Shown: piece after piece, positions 49,538 to 59,263 of the stretch
Position numbering within the stretch: position 1 is the stretch's first letter
Layout of the letters: each line of letters starts with the position of its first letter
Assembly (NCBI GenBank): GCA_027924585.1
Contig: BSBM01000001.1
Span: 53,002,501-53,066,500, forward strand
Reading direction: 5' to 3'
Source: Larix kaempferi
Taxonomy: Eukaryota; Streptophyta; Pinopsida; Pinales; Pinaceae
Length of the DNA: 64,000 nucleotides
Notes under the pieces: model-generated
The model's database searches: none
The model's input: only the letters and a program-made list of their open reading frames with translations
Told to the model about the DNA's origin: nothing
Made by a program: the position numbers and the translations under genes

Positions 49538-50685
49538 GGTGACCGTGGAGTTAGACACCAAGAGGAGGGTGTTATGCGACCTGCAAACACAAAACCTACA
49601 AAGACACTATTTGTGATCAATTTTGATCCCTTAATAACCAAGGTTAGAGACCTTGAGAGACATTTTGAGCCATATGGTAAATTATTACATGTGAGGATCA
49701 GGAGGAACTTTGCATTTATCCAATACGAAACACGGGAAGAAGCAACAAAATCCTTGGATTGTACACACATGAGGTATGGGAATATAAATATGATATTCTT
49801 TTTTTGTTGACATACGGAGATGCGTGAAGAACATGTTGGTTTTGGAATGTATGTAGACTTCCTCCTAGCTGAATCTCTTGATTGGAAATTTCAATTAACA
49901 CTGTTAATTGCATAGTCCAGTTGGATAATTGTGAACATATGTTCATAGGAAAGGGAATATATTTGATTGTTGAGCTGTGAGGCTTATTTCCGTATTCATA
50001 TTTTGTCTTTGAACTTTGGTGCCTTGACCATTTTATTTGATTGAATATGTATCTGGTGTTAACTTTTATTGTGAATATTAAGTTCTAATGTGAGTCTTTA
50101 TTTTAATTCCAAACTCTTTTTTATCAACCAACTTATTCATGCATTGTTGGTTCAAGTAGCAAATTGTTGGACCGTGTTATTTCAATGGAGTATGCTATAC
50201 GTGGTGATGATGATGACATAAATGGTCAACGGGAAATCCCAGGACGGAGAGGTGGCCATGGAAGGTGGTTAATCCCATCTTATGATCGATCCATCAGTCC
50301 TATTTATGGCAAGCAGGCAAGAAGGCTTAGTCCTGATTATGGCAGGCATGCAAGAAGGCTTAGTCCTGATTATGGAAGGGCTCCAAATCCCTTTTACGAG
50401 AGATATTGTGGTCCTGTTAATAATAGAATTCACAGTCCTATTTTTGACAGATATTGCAGGTAATAAAAATCTTCCATGGATATAATTTAATAGCTATCAG
50501 AACTAATGCCTCTAGGATTCACTATTAATATGGCAATTCTCATTTATCATTGCAGCAGTCATGTCTAATATTAGACCCAGGTGAATTAGTATCTCTAAAG
50601 GTACACTGCTTTTCTAATATTTTATATCTTCTTTTGCGACAGCCGCTCACCAGTCAGATGGCCAAGGACTGGAAGGATATATTGA
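49538..50685 (+). CDS. RS31/RS40-type SR splicing factor, three 3' exons
   Basis: These plant SR proteins bind exonic RNA and select splice sites in the nucleus. Exons 49538-49773, 50160-50459 and 50643-50685 join in phase (AG at each exon end plus C at the next start make Ser), giving 192 residues and a TGA. The RRM2 domain has RNP2 LFVINF (about 49603) and RNP1 RNFAFIQY (about 49708). The second exon continues [12 protein letters not shown] and an RS-like tail with repeated LSPDYGR and SPIYG units, and the last encodes [14 protein letters not shown]. The acceptor at 49538 follows TTTTTGGCAG. The upstream exons for RRM1 were not found; they may lie beyond a long intron or be lost. The C-terminal domain is shorter and poorer in RS dipeptides than usual. 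No stop interrupts it, so it could be functional. Confidence 0.82.
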
Positions 50686-51225
50686 ACATTGGGAATTTGG
50701 AATTCAGATAGCTATAGAAGACTCAAATATGGAATAAACTGTTTATTGTTCTCATGAATTTTTGAGGAAAGATTATGATGCTACTATTTTAAAGAGGAAT
50801 TTTATGGATTTGATACGGACTATATGTTGGTGTGGTAGATGAAATTTTCCATTAGACTAAGTTTGAAACGGAACCTAATTTTTAGGTTTATCACCTATAA
50901 GACAAGACATACAATGTAATAGAAGGAATTTATTTCCTAATGTCCTTTAGGTGGGATACTGTTGATGTAATATATTTGTTAGTATCGAATTTCCGGAATA
51001 TTTATGAGCTGAGCAGGACATATAAATTGCACAAAGCTTGATCTAGAATCACAGTCCGACTTTAAGAGACAGCACCATCGAGTTGATGAATGATATGTGT
51101 GCAACTTATCATAAGATGTTGTTGTAGTTTAATTATGGGTTGAAATGAATTTCCAGGTTTGTTGCCTAGTGAGAGTGGGAAAAGTTCAAATTGTTAAACA
51201 AAATTAATCATCTACACTGGTATAA
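50686..51225. other. 3' flank of the SR gene
   Basis: It is probably 3' untranslated sequence followed by spacer. No canonical AATAAA signal is obvious; near matches include AATAAA-like ATAAAC at 50735. Confidence 0.4.
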
Positions 51226-51650
51226 AAACCATTTAATCACGAAATTGCATGGCATGAGTTCAAAAGATCAGTTGAGTAGGTGGGATTTGAAGGGAAACAA
51301 CCACAACCTCCTTCTTCACAAGTGATTTACGTGCCCTTACCTCAGCAGCCTCCACTAGCTTCTTTATTAAAAGTGTTTTTTACACCTTATCCTTAGCAAC
51401 CTCTATCGGCACCTTCATCATAGTTGCTTTCTCCATCCTATTCTCAACAGCCTCAACCAACACCTTCATCACATGTACTTTCTTTAACATATTTTTAGCA
51501 GCCAAAACCTATGATTAATGAGAATCTACCTTCCCAAACTATCAATGTGCCTACTATTGTTGGTATATGGGTTTTGAGAATGCCTCCATCATCATCCTTT
51601 ATGGTACAATTTATCTTTACTTTATGCAAACCAAAGTAGTTATTATGGGC
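51226..51650 (+). pseudogene. P/Q-rich coding remnant with three TAG stops
   Basis: One frame (start positions 51226, 51229 and so on) reads KPFNHEIAWHEFKRSVE, TAG, VGFEGKQPQPPSSQV and then imperfect 20-residue repeats of PQQP..APSS....PYS type. TAG occurs at 51277, 51394, 51421 and 51496, each where Gln would restore the repeat. The uninterrupted non-stop codon structure over more than 400 bases points to a former exon. I do not recognise the protein. It lies 540 bp after the SR gene on the same strand but has no visible splice link to it. Confidence 0.5.
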
Positions 51651-51736
51651 GAGTTCTCTTTGTTTTTTGTTGCAGCATGGTAGCTTTTAGCACTTATATT
51701 ACATTCTTGACTAACTTGGAATTCTCCAATTCTGAA

Positions 51737-51807
51737 AGGGTTCTAGCTCAATGGAAGAGCGCCTGCCTTACAAGCAAGAGGTTGGTGGTTCGATTCCTCC
51801 ATTGCCT
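51737..51807 (+). tRNA. tRNA-Val(TAC)-like sequence, probably a pseudogene
   Basis: Box A TAGCTCAATGG (51744-51754) and a perfect box B GGTTCGATTCC (51787-51797) are correctly spaced, and the D-stem GCTC/GAGC pairs. The anticodon loop CTTACAA gives anticodon TAC. The anticodon stem has one mismatch, the T-stem one, and the acceptor stem pairs poorly (AGGGTTC against ATTGCCT). It may be a degraded tRNA gene or the head of a tRNA-derived SINE. Confidence 0.6.
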
Positions 51808-51849
51808 ATTGATATTGCAATATTGGTATTTTTAATAAAATATATTTTA

Positions 51850-52746
51850 TTATGATTTATTATGGCTATAGAGGGGGTTTCAAACCATCTTTGTATGTTG
51901 CTATGAGGGGGGTTCTAAAACGCCTTCATATGTCACTACGAGGGGGGTTTTAAGCCACCTTCATATGTCACTATGAGGGGGGTTTGAAATTTCCCTTGTA
52001 TGTTACAATGAGGGGGGTTTAGAGCCACCATTGTAGGTTCAAACCCCCCCCCTGTAGGTCTCTATAAGGGGGGTTTCAAACCGCCTCTATAGGCCTCTAC
52101 GAGGGGTGTTCCAAACCACCCCTATAGGCATCTACGAGGGGGGTTCCAAACCGCCCCTATAGGCCTCTACGAGGGGGGTTTCAAACTACTTCTATAGGCC
52201 TCTACGAGGGGGGGTTCAAAACCGCCCTTATAAGCCTCTATGAGGGGGGTTCTAAACTACCCCTATAGGCCTCTACAAGGAGGGTTCCAAACCACCCCTA
52301 TAGGACTATACAAGCGGGGTTCACAACCGCCCCTATAGGCCTCTACGAGGGGGGTTTGAAACCACCCTTATAGTCCTCTACGAGGGGGGTTCCAAACCGC
52401 CCCTGTAGGTTTGTATGAGGGATCTTATGAGAGGGGTTCACAACCGCCCTCGTAGGTCTCTGTGAAGGGGGTTCAAAACCACCCCCGTAGGTCTCTATGA
52501 AGGGGTCTATGAGGGGGGTTTAAAACCGCCTCGGTAGACCTCTACGAGGGGGGTCAAAAAACGCCCCCAAAAGTCAATTTTGGGGTCGGTTCCAATCTCG
52601 TCAAAAACCACCCTTAAAGGGAAAAACTTTTAACATCAGTGCCTTTAGGGGCGGTTTTGGAAAAAACGCCCCCAAAGCCAAAACCCCCCCGGTAGGTCAC
52701 TTTTGGCGGCGGAAGACAACCCCCCCTAAAGGCCAAAAATGTAGTA
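51850..52746 (-). mobile_element. CACTA-like right terminus with subterminal repeat array
   Basis: About fifteen units of the form TCTACGAGGGGGGTT then CCAAACCGCCCCTATAGGCC follow each other at 50-70 bp spacing. The array ends with TTTAGGGGCGGTTTTGG and, as complement, CCTTTAGGGGGG next to TACTACATTTTTGGCC at 52746. TACTA would be a mutated CACTA. The TTTAGGGGCGGTTTTGG motif is shared with the left end at 25830. The 3-bp flanks (AAA at 25806 and TTG at 52747) do not match, so the two ends may belong to different insertions. Confidence 0.55.
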
Positions 52747-53224
52747 TTGAAAAATATATAATATGCATCAAAACAATCATCTTTGTATTCTTTCATCCAA
52801 GTAGTTAATGAAGTTTCTCCAACATCAATAAAACTAAGCAAGGAGCAATGAAAATCATGAGTCTTCAAGTGACTCAAGTGAACATCATAAGGGAATCCAT
52901 GAAGATATGTATCATTATAAGGTAAAAAGGGATGCTTCTGAAAATGTAAATAATGAGGTGCTCTATTCATGTCATTATCAAAAGGAGAGGTAGGAGTTTC
53001 ATACCCCTCATGTGGCACCATTAGAAAAAAACTTCTCACCCAATTTTCATCCCCGATTGATGTGCCTGAAAAAGAAGTAGGGGGTGAGGAATTATGAACC
53101 AACCTTAAATCTTTACAACCCTTACCCATCGAAATATTTAATTCATATTCTTCATAATTGGCTCGTCCAACTATTGTGAGATCATGTGCCTCCTCCAAGG
53201 CTTTGTAATTCTCTCCATGATGCA
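52747..53224 (-). pseudogene. Unidentified ORF fragment between CACTA-like end and gypsy LTR
   Basis: The minus strand stays open for about 158 codons from 53225 to the CACTA-like terminus. It begins MHHGENYKALEEAHDL and is rich in His, Tyr, Asp and Pro, with many HL/HF pairs. I know no family that matches. It looks like a piece of retroelement coding sequence truncated on both sides by insertions: the LTR at 53225 and the CACTA-like end at 52746. Both true ends are lost. Confidence 0.45.
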
Positions 53225-54194
53225 TGTTGGGTGTGTGAGATATATCAAAGAAAACACCTAATATTTAATTATCGACCAGGGTTGGTATTCTTAGAGTTGT
53301 GGAAATGTGGCAAAGTATATGCTGAGGTAGAATGGTACCTAAGTTTCTGCTTGTCAAACCTTAGAAATGTTTAATAAAGAAAAGATCGAAAGATCTTTCA
53401 AAATGAAAAACCGAGTCAAACTTCAGAAAGACAACAAATGAACTACTGAATCTAGCTAGACCAACAGATCATAATAGTATCAAGTCATACTACTCTACTC
53501 TATGACTAAATAATGGAAAAGATGAAAACAAATATTTATAAAAAAAGCAAACTACTTTTCAATTCTTCATATTCTAATCTAGGAATTAGAAACAATTGTA
53601 AATCAATTTAGAAACCTATCTATGAAATGACTCAATCTGACGATGAATTACATAAACAGAAAACTATATTAATTCAAAGCAAAATGACAAACTATTTAAT
53701 GAATTCAACAACTATTCAAGACTACCCTAAAGCATCTAATTCCATTCTCCTTGATGTTGTACATCAAATGTAATGGGAAATGGGGTGAATGTATCGTAAT
53801 GAATTTCAAATGTAATAGCAAAACAAAATGGAAGTAAGTCTAATCTGATTTAGACAAAGAGATGTAAACTACAAAGAGACCATTTACAATTAAATTTGAA
53901 CATTATGACCTATCTTCTATCCATAAGCAAAATAATATGAAACTAATGAAATCTAGAAGCAAGTAGAAAACTTAATAAAGATATTTATTTCTGAACTAGA
54001 TTTGGAAACAAGTAGAAAACTTGATAAAGATATTTATGTAGAAGTAAGTAGAAAACTTGATAAAGATATTTAGTTATGAACCAATTTCTATTTCATGAAC
54101 ATCTTTATTATATGTGTGAATGTGAAACTGATCCTATGCTTAATTAAGGAACGACCGAAACTTAAAATACTTGGAGAATGAAATTATTAATTAT

Positions 54195-55015
54195 TGTGAA
54201 AATCCTCACAGCAAGTCTAAGAGATGATGTATACCTCACAAGAGTAATTATGATTAAGCAGGAAGATAGAAGAAGAGTGGTCAATGCAGTGTAATGAACA
54301 ACATAATAATAATAAAGTAGAACTCGGATAGAAGCAAAAATACTTCACACACACTAATTCATTAATGACAATATGGAAAAATAAATAGTACAATGCATGA
54401 GGATTTGAATGCCAAAGGTGGCAATTCGAATTATCCTTCATGGAGTGATCAAAATATCACTGGAGTGTCATCGGAGCACAACTAGTAGTCTATCTCATCA
54501 TTGGTGGAGTCATCAATGCACAAGTAACTGTCAACCGTCAGTCAAACTGAGTCTAACTGAGTGTGGTAGGTGTAACTAATTGTAACTGGCACATGGAGAC
54601 ACTAACTAAATGAAGGAGGCTCAGTGGAGGGCGCATGAGGAGCTAACTGGAGTCAGAATGGGTAGTCAAGTCTCACTGGAGGTCCATTGGAGTGATACAT
54701 TCAGTTGAGAGTCAGTATAGCCTTAAATAAAGGAAAGAACTGAAGATAACTGAATGGTAGGTAAGGAAGGGCGCCTTTCTCAATTGGTAGATGAAAGGAG
54801 GGAGCACTAAGATCTAGGAGGGATAAAACTGACTGGAAAGAAGCTCCGGGGGATATCTAACTGAGGGCTAGGTGCTGGGACTGATGACTGGGATGCATGC
54901 AAATGCATGCAAACCCTAAATAATGCATGCAAACCCTGAATGTGCATGCATGACTTAAAATGAAAAGGATGAAAATGCTAGTAGGACTAGGATGGAGTAT
55001 AGGAATATCCTAACA
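54195..55015 (-). repeat. 3' LTR of the gag-only element
   Basis: 821 bp. It has four TGCATGCA (RY) motifs at 54894-54950 with AAACCCTAA telo-box copies between them; the 5' LTR has two, so the array expanded here. Confidence 0.88.
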
Positions 55016-55029
55016 CCCCCCCTTAATCC
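55016..55029 (-). other. Polypurine tract of the gag-only element
   Basis: The minus strand reads GGATTAAGGGGGGG directly before the LTR start TGTTAGG. Confidence 0.85.
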
Positions 55030-55200
55030 ATCCTGGGCCCTGGTAACTAAGACCAAAGGTCACCCAATACAATGAATAATAACAGTCAATAAACCAAGGA
55101 AATGGGGAGAACCTCATGGGAAAAATACCCCCTCTCAAAACAGACTGTAAGGCACACAAAAAAAATAAATGCTCCAAACTCAAATAGGTGTGATGCTTGG

Positions 55201-55602
55201 TCATATGTCTGGAGGTATCTTCTTCTTGGAAAGAAGTGGATCATGCTCAAAAGGCATGTGCTTGTACTTGCTCTTCAGATCGAATGTGATGAGAAAAAAT
55301 CCCAAAGTATGAGGATGATCCTTGAACTTGTGATTCGAATCAACTGAGGTAGGATCAAATCTATGAATGTGCAGATAGTCTTTTGTCTTCTCCTTTGAAC
55401 CATCATGGGTGAGATTATGCCAAAAAGAACCATCAAATAACAGTAAATGTTTTGAATCCAAATCAGATCCAAGACTTAAAGAATGGTTTCTTAAGATCTC
55501 CTTTGAACCATTTGAGATGAGATCTAAACCATTGAAGGCATGAGAAATTATCCCAAGCGAATGGAAATGGCCATCAAATATTAGTGTTTGCTTGGAATCC
55601 AA
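55201..55602 (-). pseudogene. Second, degenerate ORF of the gag-only element
   Basis: A 133-codon frame is rich in His, Asp and Leu, with repeated SLGIISHAF and SNGSKEI phrases. The DNA contains a tandem repeat of about 144 bp (from 55451 and 55595), and the next frame upstream carries the same phrase, so this region grew by duplication. No known domain is visible, and it may not be translated. Confidence 0.4.
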
Positions 55603-55687
55603 ATTAGATCCAAGACTTGAATCATGGTTTCTGAGATCTCCTTTGAACCATTAGAGGTGGGATCAAAACCAGTAAGTGCATGAGAAA

Positions 55688-56392
55688 TTATCCCAAGCGA
55701 ATGGCAATGGCTATTATCTTCAATAACCTTCTGAAAGCATGAAATAATGATATTATAGAAGTACATAAGAGGTGAGTGATCAAGAGAGCGAGTGCATTAC
55801 CTCCAATGGTTGATTTGACCTCTGAAACATTCAATAGATCATGATGCAAACCAACAAACTTTGGTGCAAGAGAGGATTTAGGACCTTCTGCATTTTCTAG
55901 AATGTGAGCTGGCACAGAATTCGAAATAGAAGAAATTTGGAGCATGAGTGTAGAATTTGCAAGTTCTTCTTCTTTGTGGACAACATCAATATGAGATATG
56001 TTTGATACTGATTCATGATCAATGAGATCATCAAGGAAGGAGAATGCATCACTTTTCTTACTCTCGAAAGGGTTTGGACCAATCCCTTCATTCTGTTTGC
56101 CAAATCTTTCATCCAGGAGGGCCCATATATCTTTTGGAGATTCAACATCATCAATGAATTGGTATATCATGTATTCAGGAAAAGTAAAAATCATTGTTGC
56201 ATAAACTTTGTCAACTTTATTTGACCATTCAATCTCTTCTTCATAGGATTCGAACTCTCTTTCAAAACAATGATCAAAGAGATCATTTTTTTTCAAATAT
56301 GCTATCATTTTCGGTTTCCATTCATCATAGTTGAATGGAGAAAGAAGATCATAGTTGAATGGAGGAAGAGGAGGGATTTCTTCTGAATACAT
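55688..56392 (-). CDS. Copia-type gag-like protein (DUF4219/UBN2-like)
   Basis: Gag proteins build the particle that packages retrotransposon RNA. The 234-residue ORF starts 150 bp after the primer site. Residues 1-30 have the PPLPPFNYD...W motif of DUF4219, with an internal duplication of a FNYD block caused by a 24-bp tandem repeat. Residues 45-105 match the UBN2/copia gag core (Y..M.YT-like region then DVESPKDIWALLDERFGKQN). No CCHC zinc knuckle is seen, and the last 40 residues are probably read-through. The intact frame among decayed neighbours suggests a younger element. Confidence 0.75.
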   Translation of the reverse strand: MYSEEIPPLPPFNYDLLSPFNYDEWKPKMIAYLKKNDLFDHCFEREFESYEEEIEWSNKVDKVYATMIFTFPEYMIYQFIDDVESPKDIWALLDERFGKQNEGIGPNPFESKKSDAFSFLDDLIDHESVSNISHIDVVHKEEELANSTLMLQISSISNSVPAHILENAEGPKSSLAPKFVGLHHDLLNVSEVKSTIGGNALALLITHLLCTSIISLFHAFRRLLKIIAIAIRLG

Positions 56393-56544
56393 GGAAGTTG
56401 TAGAAGACCTGCAAAAAATAATAGAAATATATGCAACTGCTACTACTGCAAAAATGCAGAAACTGTTGTAATTGCTGCACTCGAAATCTTGATAATAACC
56501 TGCAAAAAACTCTCAGGAATGGAGATAAACAATACTCTCAACAT

Positions 56545-56556
56545 GCTCTGATACCA
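56545..56556 (-). other. Primer-binding site (initiator Met tRNA)
   Basis: TGGTATCAGAGC on the minus strand directly follows the 5' LTR and matches the standard copia primer site. Confidence 0.92.
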
Positions 56557-57358
56557 TGTGAAAATCCTCATAGCAGATCTAAGAGATGATGTATACCTCA
56601 CAAGAGTAATTATGATTAAGAAGGAAGATAGAAGAAGAGTGGTCAATGCAGTGTAATGAGCAACAGAATAATAATACAGTAGAACTCGGATAGAGGCAAA
56701 AATACTTCACACACACTAATTCATTAATCACAATATGGACAAATAAATAGTACAATGCATGAGGATTCGAATTCCAAAGGTGGAAATTCGAATTATCCTT
56801 CATGGAGTGACCAAACGATCACTAGAGTGTCATCGGAGCACAACTAGTAGTCTATCTCATCATCAGTGGAGTCATCAATGCACAAGTAACTGTCAACCTT
56901 CAGTCAAACTGAGTCTAACTGAGTGTGGTAGGTGTAACTGATTGTAACTGGCACATGGAGACACTTATTGAATGAAGGAGGCTCAGTGGAGGGCGCATGA
57001 GGAGCTAACTGGAGTCAGAATGGGAAGTCAAGTCTCATTGGAGGTCCATAGGAGTGATACAGTCAGTTGAGAGTCAGTATAGCCTTAAATCAAGGAAAGA
57101 AGTGAAGATAACTAAAGATAATTGAATGGTAGGTAAGGAAGGGTGCCTTTCTCAATTGGTAGATGAAAGGAGGGTGCACTAAGCTCTAGGAGGGATAAAC
57201 CTGAGTGGAAAGAAGCTCCGGGGGCTAGCTAACTGAGGGCTAGGTGCTGGGACTGATGACTAGGATGCATGCAAACCCTAAAAGTGCATGCATGACTGAA
57301 AAATGCAAAGGATGAAAATGCTCGTAGGACTAGGATGGAGTGTAGGAATATCCTAACA
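56557..57358 (-). repeat. 5' LTR of the gag-only element
   Basis: 802 bp, nearly identical to 54195-55015 apart from short repeat expansions. RY motifs TGCATGCA at 57266 and 57285 flank an AAACCCTA telo-box. Confidence 0.88.
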
Positions 57359-59213
57359 ATTCTAATCTGAACTAAATCTTAAGAACATGTAATAAACTAT
57401 ACTAAGAATAAAACTTATAAATTCTAAAGCAGTAACATATTAGTAAATCAAATATGAAAGACATAATTCGAAAGACAGTTAAAGCAAAATTAAGAAAGAC
57501 TTTAATTAAAACTTTATGGAATGTAAAGAAGGGTCCTAATTATGGTTAAGAATGCTAATTAAAAGCAATAAAGATTACAGTTAAGAAAAACTAAGAAACT
57601 CAAAAAAAAAACAATGCAGAAAGAATGAAAGTCTGAATGATGATCCGGATGACTGTCTGAATGATAGTCCGGATGGAAGAAAACAAATTAAACTAAAGAA
57701 AGAGGTCGTTTTGATGATCTTGACATCATCTGGCGAATGCAGATGAACCTATAGTGCAAAGAAGTTAGTGAGAAGACTATTGAGAAGCTAAAATAGTATG
57801 AAGCAATCTATTCTAATAATTATTTAAATGATGAACTACTTCTATAACATAGTTAAACAAAACTAAACGATGAATAAAACTTAACCTACAACTTACAGAA
57901 GGAGAACTAATAGAACTAATTCTAATTCTAACTAAACTTGAAATAGCAGCTAACTAGGTTCTATCTAATTGCAGAAAACTGGAAACAAGTTGTAAACACT
58001 ATGCTTGGTCGACCATTATCAATTCTAGAAACACAAATTAAGTTAGCAACAAAATATAGATTACAGAGGAATAAGGAAATAACATATACAAAAAAATAGA
58101 ATTAATTACACACTGGAAAATGAACTAACTATTTGCAGAAAAGAAAATACAAAAAAAACATAAATAAAACCTCTGGTTGATGAGGGGCCCTTCCCAGCAA
58201 TCAGAGATGGAAACTAAATCAATTTAGTCACCAACAATAGAGCATCAACAATCAAATTCAGGATCTTCCATTAACTAAGAAAAATTACACAACGTTTATG
58301 CAAAAACTACTACTATCCTCTATGTATTCTATAAGCTATATGATCCTCCTCATTTCTTCACACGAGGCATCTATTTATAATGTTACAATGGGAGAGAAGG
58401 TCAACATAGTCGAACTCTCTAAAACTAGAGGTCTTTAAGACTATAAAATGGCTTCCTGATGACTTATGATAGCGCAAGGGGCATCTACCAGGTTTCATGG
58501 TGTCAATCCTACCCGACACGAATAGCTGCTTGTTTGTTTCCTTTAGTCGTGGGAAGAATGTATGCTGGCGAGCTGAACGGATGGAGGAGAGGGATGCTAG
58601 AGTGTCTACATAGGTAGAGAAATGTGCTAGCGGACTGAGCGTTGGCAGACGAGGTTCCTCTAGAACATTGACGTGAGTAGGCGGGTGTGATATCCAGTTG
58701 GACGAACAGGAAAGTCAGAATGTTGGAGTGTCGATGTGGGGAGATCGTGTGTTGTCGATCCTGGGAGGCAGGAAGGTGAATCTTCTAGAACCAAGGCTCA
58801 TCAACCATAAACACCACGTAGCTAACCTAACCCATGTGTCCATTTTTGTCTTTAATGAACAGGAATAAGCCAGCCGATGATTCCGCGGACTGAACGCAGA
58901 GCTGAATGACAGGTTGAATGTTGCTAGCCTCTTTGGCATGAAACTGAGTCCGAATGAAGGTCTGTTTGAAGACCGCGGCATGTAGATCAAAAACTATCTG
59001 CCAAGAATGTCTGGAAATATGAAATGATTATTAATAAATCATAAAAAATGTTGATAATTATTCACTATTCGTATGATGTTCAAATAAATGCATATCTGAG
59101 TCTGTTTGACAGTCTGAATGGAAAGAAGAGTAATTTATTATACAAGAATAGTGCAATTAACGCCACTAGAGGATATTTGATGATAAAAAATAGTGACAAA
59201 ATGGACACCAACA

Positions 59214-59227
59214 TTCCCCCAAACCGG
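59214..59227 (-). other. Polypurine tract of gypsy element 2
   Basis: The minus strand reads CCGGTTTGGGGGAA directly before the LTR start TGTTGG. Confidence 0.85.
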
Positions 59228-59263
59228 AGAGATGCCAGGTCCCACTGAGCAAAACAGAGAAAT

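Larger units (their letters stand above)
54190..57363 (-). mobile_element. Gag-only copia-type element (TR-GAG-like) with two LTRs
   Basis: The element is 54195-57358 (3,164 bp), flanked by ATTAT (54190-54194) and ATTCT (57359-57363); the other gypsy LTR copy shows the empty site with ATTCT. The LTRs are 56557-57358 (5', 802 bp) and 54195-55015 (3', 821 bp), starting TGTTAGGATATTCC and ending TTCACA on the minus strand. The internal part is only 1,541 bp: Met-tRNA primer site, a gag-like ORF, a degenerate second ORF and a polypurine tract. No protease, integrase, RT or RNase H is present. The LTRs resemble those of the copia element at 3268-4513, which could supply the enzymes. Elements of this build are known as TR-GAG. 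Confidence 0.88.
53225..59213 (-). mobile_element. Long-LTR gypsy 3' LTR (element 2), split by a copia-type element
   Basis: Minus-strand ends are TGTTGG (59213) and CCCAACA (53225). A polypurine tract adjoins at 59214, so this is the 3' LTR. Removing the nested element (54195-57358) and its duplication leaves about 2,820 bp. It aligns throughout with the LTR at 3773-6927, apart from the 395-bp block at 53607-54000 that the other copy lacks. No coding capacity. Confidence 0.9.
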
